Positions 34,291 to 43,560 of a DNA stretch of 64,000 nucleotides are shown in pieces (the stretch's first letter is position 1; each line of letters begins with the position of its first letter). The notes below the pieces were generated by a model. That model made no database searches. It saw only the letters and a program-made list of their open reading frames with translations, and was not told the DNA's origin. Both the position numbers and the translations under genes were made by a program. The stretch covers positions 1 to 64,000 of the forward strand of contig OZ022238.1 in NCBI GenBank assembly GCA_963978895.1. The letters run 5' to 3'. Origin of the DNA: Erpobdella octoculata (Eukaryota > Annelida > Clitellata > Hirudinida > Erpobdellidae).

Positions 34291-35340
34291 TATGGCGAAT
34301 CCTGAAGTGGTGCACTATAATAAAAATTACTTTATACAACTATTATGTTCAAAATTTCATACTAAAAAATTTGATAGAGAGGAGTTCGTTACATGGCTTA
34401 ATGCCAATATTATTCCGTGTATACCGAACAACCTCACAATTTTGAATTATAATCCTCATATTAGTTCGCCAATGACAGCAGTCATAAATGACACACCTGT
34501 AACCCCTCAACACTCGTCTGATTTACAGACATTGCGGGACCAGGTCTCATTTCTGCTAAAGGCGATAGAGGATTTAAAATCTAATAACGTACGCTCGGCT
34601 ACTCTGGAGGTAGACAGGTACCCGATCACGAGGTCGATCACAACCTCTTACAGGGTCCAGTCCCCACCCCCTTGTAGACCTGCGAACGATGATATTACGA
34701 ATTATCAATATAATTTATCTCCAGTTATGGTCATGTTACCTATACCCCCAATAACTGAGGCATTAGCCCCGGTTGTGGGGAATAACGGGACACCTATCGG
34801 AGTTTTAAATGATAATTTATTACCGTAGGAGGAAGAATATGAGGGGTTGATTGGGGGTGACCACTCTGGTTCACCAGTACCTAAAAATGATTCTCCTCTA
34901 TCTTCCTCTCATGATTTTTCGAGCCCTATCCGCCACCATACGGATAGGTCCCCAGGTATGATGGGACTGTCATATCAGCAGTGCCCACGGACTTCTAGGG
35001 CACCACGCAAACCGCGTAATGCCGCCAACCTAGATCTTATTGATAAGCTATCGAAAAGTATCAATATTAAGGCTACGTGTTGTCCTAAATTTATTAAAGA
35101 GGCAGTTAGGGGTTTCAGAGTCTGTGGCAGCCATATCAAAGCTGCATTCACCCCTATTGATGACCCATCAGTCATCATAGCACCGGTCCTTGCTATTATC
35201 GAGGAACCAGCTGGCTACCGAGCACTTTCAGAAAGCCTTGCCAATAAAATTATCATGGCATAAACTAGCTCTCTTAACTCACAACTTATGAAGCTTTCTA
35301 AAACTGATCGCTTATCTATTGTATTTAAAGCCATTACAGG
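34280..35340 (+). pseudogene. PLE N-terminal half (domain 1 end, coiled coil, domain 2), subfamily A
   Basis: One frame from 34292 to 35263, interrupted only by a TAG at about 34827. It encodes ANPEVVHYNKNYFIQLLCSK and REEFVTWLNANIIPCIPNN (end of domain 1), a predicted coiled coil LQTLRDQVSFLLKAIEDLK, a Pro/Ser/Thr-rich linker, and domain 2 with NLDLIDKLSKSINIKATCCP, GFRVCGSHIKAAF, VLAIIEEPAGYRALSESLAN and, after a stop, LMKLSKTDRLSIVFKAI. It is the clearest view of the domain order. I know no function for either domain. Confidence 0.82.
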
Positions 35341-35760
35341 AGAGAAAGTGTACACCTAACAAGCACGAATGTTTGTCGCTACGGCCTCATACGGCTTTAG
35401 ACACCCTCCTAGATGAGGATGGAGATTACTTCATCTCCCCCAACTCCTTTTTTATAAATAATAACGCCCAGCCCAGTAACTTAATCTTTAATTTTAGAGA
35501 CATCTCGCTATCCCTGGGCACGTCCTTTGTTATGAGCCACAACTCAGTACGAAGGAAACTGATTTTGTGGAATATGCATTCCCCATTGACGACAACATAA
35601 ACCCTGGATCACTACCCAACTTTGACCTTAACTTCAACTTGGATTCTTCTCCAGTTAGAGTTACTAACGGACACGACAAATCTCCAAGCCACTGGTAACC
35701 ACCCAAACACACAAGCACAGAAACATAATAAAGGTCCAGGTCAGCTGGTAATCTAGGATC
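35340..35760 (+). pseudogene. PLE linker and RT start (A) fused to linker of subfamily C
   Basis: NKHECLSLRPHTALDTLLDE, DGDYFISPNSFF and GTSFVMSHNSVRRK (subfamily A), then from about 35570 the subfamily C linker (PGSLPNFDLNFN, HDKSPSHW) and DLSKK. It shows that the A linker joins domain 2 to the RT. Confidence 0.75.
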
Positions 35761-35854
35761 TTTCTAAAAAGTTACAAATTGTATAAGTGAGTTTCATACT
35801 CATTTCTTATATTACAACTATTTAGTAGCACTATTAAAAACATTAATAATACAT

Positions 35855-36301
35855 TTTAGATCAAGGCGGTGTTAGGTTCCTCGATGTCTTAAGTGGCAAA
35901 CGCATACGCGTCTCCAGGTGGTTTGGGAACGGACAGCACATTCAGATGTTTAACCTGGTCGAGAGTATTGACATTGCCAAGTCAACACTCTTAGCAAATA
36001 CAGCAACACTTATTCCCGAAGATGGTTTGTTTCATAGGAAAAAACAAAATAAAAATAATTTTTTTTGAAGATTCACATGGAAAGACACCACATGGTGGCA
36101 GTGTCAAGGAACAGGAAGATTGCCGTACAGCTTGGGTGCGGAAAATCTTTTCTACTCCAGTCGGACACTGAAAATCCTTTCCATCTGCAAGAGCAACAAG
36201 GTCTGCAGCTAACTCCGACTCAAATCATCACTTGTGATCAGTGTGCAACATTTTGCAACAATCAGTTTGAATTGGGACAGCATCAATGTCCACCAATGTA
36301 A
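35855..36301 (+). pseudogene. Unassigned exon-like pair, second with Cys/His pattern
   Basis: The first stretch (about 35861-36024) reads GGVRFLDVLSGKRIRVSRWF and ESIDIAKSTLLANTATLIPE and ends at a possible donor GATG|gtttgt. The second (36065-36301) follows a tttgaag acceptor-like site and ends MSHQCPPM-like with CDQCATFCNNQFELGQHQC, a C2H2-like spacing that is not canonical. The obvious splice does not keep both frames, so they may not belong together. Source unknown. Confidence 0.35.
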
Positions 36302-36437
36302 ATGATATTTTAGGGTTATCAGACAGGACCATTTGATAATTAAATGTTTTAAAAAAGAATAAATTTAAGGATTTAGAGAAAAACATAGACAGTCTTATTA
36401 ATAAGTTTCTGGGCCTCCTAGTGTGCCGACACGCAAC

Positions 36438-36760
36438 AGGTGGACAGCATGAAAGGACAAATCTCAGGAGAATCTGGAAGGTTACTTACGAAGATTTTCT
36501 CCATCTCAGAACAGAAAAAAGTTAAAAAATAGAACTCTACATAGATCTTCAAATCTACCCTAAACATAATCGAACAACATCCAGATTTTCTCGACCTCTC
36601 CTGCCCAATAGGACTCGGCCGTCTTGTCTCACCATAATCAGTCTGAAATACGGGACTTGGAAGAACAAATCCAATTTCTGACCCATAGAATAGGCGAGTT
36701 ATCACGCATACCTACGGTGGTGCAACCTTCTACTATGGTTGATACTGTTTCCCTATTAGT
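36438..36760 (+). pseudogene. Repeat R plus PLE coiled-coil linker, subfamily C
   Basis: After a rearranged R copy, the frame reads RDLEEQIQFLTHRIGELSRI and PTVVQPSTMVDT, a linker also seen at 40476-40575 and 41550-41655. The PLE-start-like CCGAGAC lies further on, at 36884. Confidence 0.65.
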
Positions 36761-36961
36761 TTTTTTTATTTTTTCCTCTCTCGGTGCTGTTCGTAGTTAG
36801 TGTGTAGTGTGTTCGAATCTTTTGTCTAGTGATCTAAGTGGTCGCTATCTTAGGTCTAACAGTGGACGCTTGTCAGAGTACAGCCGAGACTATTTTGGCA
36901 ATTGCATTGACGGTCAGTATTCACTAATCTGTTTCACATTTTCTTCTACTTTCAGATAGCA

Positions 36962-38016
36962 ATGTGGACTGTCGGAAGAATTGATCGGATGTTACATGAG
37001 GGGCAGGGGCAGGCAAAAATGTGCCTGGGAGCCTTGCGACCTGACATTCAGAGGTTGGTGGACTTTGCGAATCAGTCTCAGTTGGTGCATGTAAACATGC
37101 TTTTTATCAGATGTTTAGAGTTCTATCATTTTCGCAATAAACCAATGATGGACGATTCAGTCAAGTATGCCTACAGAGCCGCTGAACGCTTTATGGACTG
37201 CAATTTATATATGGACACACGGTTTGTGGGGAATGACGCTGAATGTTTGCAACATCTCATCCAAGCGATCGAGTATAGCCTGGTACCCATTAGATTGGAT
37301 GAAGGGGTATTTGCAGGTCCTCCAGGAGCAGGAGCAACCCCACAAGAGCAAGCCTTATGGGACACGAGAATGGGGAGCATAGGAGCCACGGACCGCCTTG
37401 ATCGTGTGGTTGAATGTGCGATCGCGCCAAACGAGCGGCATCCAACACCCAGTACGCGTCCCTCCTCTCGAGTTTTGTCATCTCCGTGTGCAAAAGAGGG
37501 ACCTGTACAACGGCGTACTTGAACAAACGGCGTGAAATGATCACTGCAGATGTCAACGACCCCGACATCGAAATCGACACGATCCATAAAATTTGGTCGC
37601 TCCATGCCTCACACGGAATGCGCTTGACGGGGGTGCCAGGCAATGGGGGACAAGTTAATGCTCACTTGTCTGGCTTCTCTTTCCGTGGCTCGCCTGAGAA
37701 TCATCGTGACACAAGCGCAACAAGCTGGAGTGGCATCATTCTCCATGATAGCCAGCGCAGTGCAGACCTATCGGAATTTTTGTTGGTCCGCCGTGAAGAC
37801 CGGGCGAGTCACCCTGCTAAGAAAAGTGCGGAGAAAGCGGTCATTATTGATGCGTTCAAAGCAACCCATGAGGGACGCAATCCTACCCAGCATGAGCTGG
37901 AGCCCCTGCTCTCGTACACTGTGCAGAATCATTCAGTTTTTAGTGCACTCAAGGGAGAATGGGAGATCTTCTCTCAGGAGTGTGGCCAGATCGTTAACTC
38001 TCCCTTTTACGCGTAA
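36962..38016 (+). pseudogene. Unassigned broken ORF, distinctly GC-richer than its surroundings
   Basis: The ATG at 36962 lies six bases after a strong acceptor-like ttctactttcag. The first frame runs to about 37436 (MWTVGRIDRMLHEGQGQAKM..., with LDEGVFAGPPGAGATPQEQA). Coding character then moves to the +1-shifted frame (37436-37640), possibly back to the first frame (37643-37800), and again to the second frame up to the stop at 38014-38016. At least two, probably three, frameshifts break it. A related fragment at 28205 differs mostly at silent sites, so this was a real protein. I do not recognise the family. A structural protein of a mobile element, or an endogenised nucleocapsid-like protein, are possibilities only. 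GPPGAGAT lacks the lysine of a Walker A loop. Confidence 0.55.
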
Positions 38017-38019
38017 TCG

Positions 38020-39089
38020 GACGGGTTCGCAGGAAAGAGCCAAAAAATATTGAACCTCTGGTTCCTCGCGAAAACCCTGCTCTGTTATTATTATTATTAT
38101 TATTATGTTATTGACTGGTTATAAAAAAATTGCTTCCCTCTATCGATTGTAATGAAAACTTTGCTCCATCGAAAACGACTCTAATTCATTGCGACACCGC
38201 AGACTGATATCACGGTTCTGTATAACACAGAGATCAGGAAGTCGTTGTATAGACATTAGCGGTGCCACACCGGGTCGATTCGTCGCAAGGTTGGCGTTTT
38301 CGTCGCCACTTCGCGATGAAAATGCTTGCGCGACGAAATGGCTTTCACGACCACATGGCCGGTATTCAAGCTGATGTTCCAGCTGAATGATGAAAAAAGA
38401 AAGCTTGATGAATATAAAGACGAGGTGATTTAAATACTAATTTATTGCTTCATCGGTAAGGAATAAATATTTATATTATTTAACCAGATTGAAAAACACC
38501 GAGAAAAAATCAAAGTTCTTTTTTATATTTGTAGTCGAGTGGTCTACGTTCGTTATCTTCGTAAACGTTTTATTCTAGGTTGTTGATTGTGTAGTCAGCT
38601 ATACTACTGGTTACCTTTCAGTACTCCTGCCATGCATTAATTAATATATCATTGATATAATCACAGTTCACATTCTAGGTTATTTATTCTCAACTTTCTG
38701 TTTTATTTATAGCAAGAAGAAAAGTCCTAGTTACTGCAGAAGAGAGGCACTTGAATGTGAAACTGTTTCCAGAAAAAATGAGCAAAGGAAAAAATCTAAA
38801 GCTCTGTGCCATGTTAATCGATACCTTCGACATTCAGTTTACAACTTAGCGTGGTCAACTAAATTCTAATATAATTTTTGCGATTATGCACAATCGCCAG
38901 GTTTAAATTATTTATTTCACCACGAATAAATAAATAATTAATTTTGATATAATTATTGTAATAATTTTACAAATATTTTATGTCATTATTTTATGTGCAA
39001 TTTAATTCTTCTAAGAATTTTGGTATAATTACGCTGGCTAATTCCAACCCTAAACATAATCAACAATCCAAAGCCTAATGACCATGGCA
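38020..39089. other. Mixed stretch: (TTA)n, GC-rich piece, PLE 3' UTR pieces
   Basis: (TTA)n at about 38085-38105; a GC-rich piece at 38190-38430 with possible exon character before GACGAG|gtgatt; an exon-like piece after ttatag at 38712 (LVTAEERHLNVKLFPEKMSK); and PLE 3' UTR sequence at 38540-38660 and 38870-39030, including the GCGATT-N6-AATCGC hairpin. Confidence 0.4.
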
Positions 39090-39171
39090 CTAAAAGACAC
39101 CTGATGGACAGCATGAGAGGACAAATCTTACGAAGAAGTAAGCCAAAACGATATTGGAACAGAAAAAAGTT

Positions 39172-40481
39172 AAAAAATTATATCTACATCAATCTTCTCA
39201 ATCTGGCTTCAGACCTGGCCACTCTACTGAAACTGCTCTACTTAAGCTTCATAATGACCATATTGTTTCTTCTGACTCTGGCCTCTCTACCCTTCTTCTT
39301 TGTCTTGATTATTCATCTGCATTTGATACAGTTGATCACTCACTGTTGTTGGATGTACTTGATAAATCTTTTAATATAACTAGCGATGCTCTCCGGTGGA
39401 TTAAATCTTATCTATCTGGTAGATATTCCTATGTTTCTATTGAATCTTCTAAATCTACTCCTGTAACTTTGAGCTACGGTGTCCCTCAAGGGTCTATTCT
39501 TGGTCCTTTACTTCTGAACTTCCTCATATTATATCTTCTCACTCTCTCAATAGCCAAATGTATGCCGATGACTCTTATGTCTATTCTACTTTCTCTAACT
39601 CTTCTCTTGAGTCTGTTCTTAACAAAATAGCTGCCTGCCTTCAATCTATTATATCCTGGAGTTTTTCTATGTGTCTTAAACTTAATCCTGACAAGTTTGA
39701 ACTAATCTATTTCAACAAGTCCTCTAAATCCCTAAATCCTCTTCCTTTGGTTTTGCCACCACCATCTTCTCTTTCCATTTCTCCTTCTCCCTTGATTCGT
39801 TGCTTAGGTTTTCTCTTTGACTCTAACTTGTCGCCCCCCAAATTACTTCTGTTACTAAATCCTGCTACTTTCATCTTCGCCGTATTAAGCAGCTTCGTCC
39901 ACTTCTGGATGATCCTTCGCTGCAACTTCTAGTCTCTTCTCTGGTCCTGTCTCGAATTGACTACTGCAATTCTCTATACTATGGTCTTCCTGACACTACC
40001 CTCTATCCTCTCTCTAAAGCCTTCAACTCTGCTGCTCGCTTAGTTTCTCGCACCTCCTACTCCTCTCACATCTCTCCATCTCTTGTTCTTCTCCATTGGC
40101 TTCCTCTCAGATATACCTAACCCTAACCCTCTCAGATATAGGGTGATTTTTAAAATCTGTTTAATAATGTACAAAATAAAAAATTGCCTTTCTCCTCTCT
40201 ACTTAACTAATTTAATACATATCCCTCCTAAGTCTGGTCTTCGTTCTTCTTCTCGTAATCACTCTCGCATCTTCACTATTAAGCATTCTTTTGCTAAACG
40301 CTCTTTCTCCTACTCTGGTCCCTATCTCTGGAACTCTCTTCCTTCCTCTCTTACTAACTCTACTTCTCACAGTTTTCCGTCGTGGACTTAAAACATATCT
40401 GTTTACTAAGTACACGACCGAGCGCTATTGAACACTGCGGAAATAGCGCTATATAAATAATTGATTGATTGATTGATTGAA
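39172..40481 (+). mobile_element. L2-like LINE, 5'-truncated, with 3' tail
   Basis: RT with SGFRPGHSTETALLKLHND, LLCLDYSSAFDTVDHSLLLD, LRWIKSYLSGR and YGVPQGSILGPLL; after a frameshift near 39525, MYADDSYVYSTF (catalytic YADD), LKLNPDKFELI and a damaged stretch; then SRIDYCNSLYYGLP, LHWLPL, YLWNSL and a frameshift before the end. The 3' end AGCGCTATATAAATAATTGA plus (ATTG)n is as at 15.7 kb. It is inserted directly after repeat R. A 25-bp telomere-repeat insertion interrupts it at 40116. Confidence 0.9.
40103..40140 (+). repeat. Interstitial telomere-repeat insertion with 13-bp duplication
   Basis: CCTCTCAGATATA (40103-40115) is followed by CCTAACCCTAACC (40116-40128) and a second CCTCTCAGATATA (40128-40140, sharing one C). 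The sister LINE copy has one uninterrupted CCTCTCAGATATAGGG at 15393, so this is a filled site against an empty site. Confidence 0.95.
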
Positions 40482-41337
40482 CAAATCCTATTTATGACCC
40501 GTAGAATAGGCGAGTTATCACGCATCCCTACGGTGGTGCAGCCTTCAACTATGGTTGATACACACTCCCAACGCATGCACACAGCAGCTTCCACTCATTG
40601 TGTCTTGGAGCTGATGGCTCACGGCGTGTTGAGGTCTTCCATTTTATTCACTCCTTTCCTTCTACATTTCCACTTTGTAGAGATCGGTCCTTTTTATATT
40701 TGTAGTCATGTTGTCTACGTTCGTAATCCTTATAAACCTTTCAACCCATGGACCCCAGCGAGTATACTCCTTACTGAAATCACCCGGGACAACCTCAAAC
40801 ATATCTTTAGCGTTTGTAAAATACAAAATATCCTTCAGAAACTTATTATATTTTAATAATTTTATACATGCACAGATTTTTTTAACATAGATAACTACGC
40901 TTCAGGCACCAAAAGACACCTGGTGGACAGCATGAAAGGACAAATCTCAGGAGAATCTGGAAGGTTATGAAGAAGACGTCAGCACAATATTGGAACAAAA
41001 AAAGCTTCAAAATATAACTTATGAAGGATGATTTTGTGGAGATGTGGTGCAACCTAAATATCATGAATTGTTCATAGTAGCACTTAAACAAGTGAGGGAG
41101 TTTACTATAAAGACCCTACATGATAAATCAGAAGAATTGACCGACAAATTAGTTTATAGGCACCACTTCAAGGAGACTAACAAGCACTAAAAGACACCTG
41201 GTGGACAGCATGAAAGGACAAATATCAAGAGAATCTGGAAGGTTACTTATGAAGAAGACGTCAACACGATATTGGAACAGAAAAAAGCTTCAAAATTTAA
41301 CTTATGAAGGATGATTTTGTGGAAGATTGAATAAACT
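40476..41337 (+). pseudogene. Mosaic of PLE pieces and two repeat R copies
   Basis: In order: subfamily C linker (ELSRIPTVVQPSTMVDT), a TTCTACATTT..TGTAGAGATC 3' UTR piece, an RT piece (NPWTPASILLTEITRDNL), KHIFSVCKIQNI, repeat R, a domain 1 piece (YHELFIVALKQVREFTIKTL), a subfamily B RT stub, and repeat R again. Pieces are 50-150 bp. Confidence 0.7.
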
Positions 41338-42345
41338 TAAGGAGGTGGTATAGTGTAATAAGAAATTTTTCGTTAATATGCTTTATTCAAAATTACCTAA
41401 GAAAAATTATGTCAAATACCACACTTTCGTAAATTGGGTTAACGAAAATGGTTTCCTAAAATCCCAAATAACATCCAAATTCTCTCAACGTCTCCTGTCC
41501 AACAGGACACGGTTGTTGCGTCTCACCATAATCCATCTCAGAACTCTTCGAAAATACGGGACTTGGAAGAACAAATCCAATTTTTGACCCGAAAAATAAA
41601 CGAGCTGTCACGCGTCCCTGCGGTGGTGCCGCCTTCTGCTTTGATACGGGTGTTTAAATGTCTCTTCAGCCGAACACACCGACCAGCGATCACGCTCCCA
41701 ACCATCCAAGTGCGGTCTCACCTATCAACGAGGATTTTGTGAAAGATGTGTTCCCCAATGGCCTAGGCCCGGGTTCGCTGCCTAATTTCGACCTCAACTG
41801 GAATTCTTCTTCTAATAATAACGAACACGACAGATCTCCTAATTATCTTTGTCTGGAACCCGCTAGTAACCATCCTATCACACGGGCACAAAAGCACAAC
41901 AAGGGCCCGGGTGAGCAGGTGTTCCTTGATGACCTATCAAAAAAACTCTTACTAAAAGTTACAAACTGCAAGACTTTGGCTAACTACGTTTCGGCTGGAT
42001 TCCGGGACTACAAAGTGACGGGGAGTCACATCAAACTCCTCATCGGGGACTCCCCTGATAATTCTCCTACTGTCCCTATCTTATACGTGATCGAGGAACC
42101 GAAATACTATAAAAATCTGTTTATCCAACAGAATATGTTCAGCTCAACCTAATGACATTCTGATGGAACTCCAAAAATTAAGTAAATGTGATAAACTTTC
42201 CGTAGTGTTTAAAGCACTAAAGAGTGGAATCCTAGAAAACCAATGCACTACTAGCCACCACGTGTGCAAGGATCTGCTCTCTTCGTCCGGCTCCCGTCAA
42301 TCTGACGAGGGCGGAAATCTTGACTCTCCTATTTTTTTATAAACG
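41338..42345 (+). pseudogene. PLE N-terminal half, subfamily C
   Basis: The end of domain 1 (NKKFFVNMLYSKLPKKNYVK, YHTFVNWVNENGF) leads, after a frame change, to the coiled-coil linker (IRDLEEQIQFLTRKINELSR), then LPNFDLNWNSSSNNNEHDRS and domain 2: FLDDLSKKLLLKVTNCKTLA, GFRDYKVTGSHIKLLIGDSP, VPILYVIEEPKYYKNL, a frameshift, then KCDKLSVVFKALKSG and a stop near 42340. Open segments are 41378-41587 and 41658-42152. Confidence 0.8.
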
Positions 42346-43330
42346 GCGCCACCCAGTCTAATAGCTTGATTTTTAATTTTAGTAAATTTCACTTGACTCC
42401 AGAACAGGGCAAGCTATTAGAACTGGGTACCTCCTTTGTCATGAGTCACAACTCAGTGCGCCGTGACAAATTTCTCCATTTTTATAACATCATAAAACGC
42501 AGAATCCTTCTTTTAGATTTTTTTACTAATAACCCAATTGCTAAAACATTTAAGTCCGACAATAGCTTTCCATTCATCAAAGGCTCCTGGGTACCGCCTG
42601 ATTCTTTCATAACGGAAAACACTCTGTACAAACTTAAGGACTTGGATAGAAACATAGATGGCCTCATTGACAAGTCCTTCTCGTCCATTTTCTCTGTCCA
42701 GTGGCAACAGGAGCAACCTGGACTCCGACTTATATGTAGCTCTTTCCACTTTGAAAAATAATCCTAACATCATCATACGCCAAGCACTCATCTCTGTTTT
42801 AAATAGCATCTCCTCCAAGAATGTCTTTCCGAAAAAACTAATCAATTTTCTCTATCCACCGAAAGATTCTAAAGATCGCATGTTTTATACCTTACCCAAA
42901 ATCCATAAGCCAAATAACAAATGGTTTAATTCTAACACGCTGCCCGGTAGACCAATTGTGTCCGATGTAAAATCTATTGATAGCAATAGATGGATTTTAC
43001 CTTTAAAAAACTAATTCCTTTGGTCCCCGCGGTCTTAAGAGACTCTTTCCAGATGGACGAGGAGACTAATAGATTAATTGATAGATTTTCTAAATCCAGA
43101 AATTCCAACAAAATTAGCAGTGGTAATAAACCCAAGATAACTGATGAAGAGAGAGAAGCATTTTTGTCGCTGAAATGTATTCGTAATTCTGGATAAACAA
43201 AATTACATTGACGAATGCACACAGCAGCTTAGTAAACTCAGTGACATTCTGGATAGCGCTAACAACATCAAACATATCCTTAGCGTTTGTAAAATACAAT
43301 ATATCTTTCCAGATAAGTTGCTAAACTATT
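42346..43330 (+). pseudogene. PLE reverse transcriptase N-terminal half, subfamily C, with B pieces
   Basis: 42366-42761 reads IFNFSKFHLTPEQGKLLELG, TSFVMSHNSVRRDKFLHFYN, SFPFIKGSWVPPDSF and LDRNIDGLIDKSFS. After a frameshift come LKNNPNIIIR, FPKKLINFLYPPKDSKDRMF, YTLPKIHKPNNKWFNS and GRPIVSDVKSID. From about 43050 it continues as subfamily B (EETNRLIDRFSKSRNSNKIS, EREAFLSLK), then ILDSANNIKHILSV-type sequence to 43330. The catalytic half is absent. Confidence 0.82.
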
Positions 43331-43334
43331 TGGG

Positions 43335-43560
43335 AAATTATTGTCAGACTTAAAAGATTTAGCAATTGGATTATTCGTAAAGAAATGTAAAAGAAGGATT
43401 CTGCGCTTTATAACGCTATAAAAATGAAGAAATTTGTCACTAAAATTATAATCATGCTATTAGACTGGGTGACGCCATTTATAAAAAATTGGGAGCATCA
43501 TGATTTACGCCCTCGTCAGATTGACGGGAACTAGACTGTGATGGTTGCTGGTACACTGAG
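43335..43560 (-). pseudogene. Inverted PLE fragment, subfamily C
   Basis: Its reverse complement matches 42290-42570: CCCGTCAATCTGACGAGGGC, a TTTTTTATAAA..GGCG..CACCCAGTCTA run and the NPIAKxFKSDNxFP region. It is the only clear minus-strand PLE piece and ends the nest. Partial inverted copies at an element end are typical of Penelope-type insertions. Confidence 0.85.

Larger units (their letters stand above)
20666..41305 (+). repeat. Repeat R, about 105 bp, ten copies scattered through the PLE nest
   Basis: Core landmarks are GACACCTGGTGGACAGCATG, AAAGGACAAATCTCAGGAGA, ATCTGGAAGGTTACTTATGA, AGAAGACGTCAACACGATAT and TGGAACAGAAAAAAG. Copies or part-copies lie at about 20666-20720, 28158-28215, 28566-28680, 29050-29142, 29726-29780, 30676-30740, 36438-36535, 39090-39185, 40908-41022 and 41186-41305, all on the + strand. 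Most sit exactly where two different PLE, LINE or host-like pieces meet. Several carry distinct clean internal deletions. One frame reads VDSMKGQISGESGRLLMKK, but coding is not established. Confidence 0.85.
19200..43560 (+). mobile_element. Nest of mosaic Penelope-like element (PLE) fragments
   Basis: At least twenty PLE pieces lie here, nearly all on the + strand, interleaved with one LINE, MULE exons and unassigned ORFs. Signature RT strings recur: KADKSNVFVIL, LPKIHK, GRPII, GDVASLYTN, GxxMGKxYSPNLANxYLAELD, FYGRYIDDL and HHPxHTYxGI. Comparing pieces separates subfamilies A (RT at 25.3-27.2 kb, N-terminal half at 34.3-35.6 kb), B (23.7-25.3 and 31.7-34.3 kb) and C (41.3-43.3 kb), plus an A-like variant of domain 1 (20.3, 29.3 and 30.3 kb). 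No copy is intact. Breakpoints are often short internal deletions at 2-4-bp microhomologies. Individual pieces are listed separately. Confidence 0.9.

Noticed and set aside
37305..37330. GPPGAGAT as an ATP-binding Walker A loop
   Set aside because: The invariant lysine is replaced by Ala and no Walker B follows, so it is probably chance resemblance.
37171..37643. Minus-strand ORFs of 144 and 117 codons opposite the unassigned ORF
   Set aside because: They mirror the + strand coding segments; the silent-change pattern against 28205 supports the + strand only.
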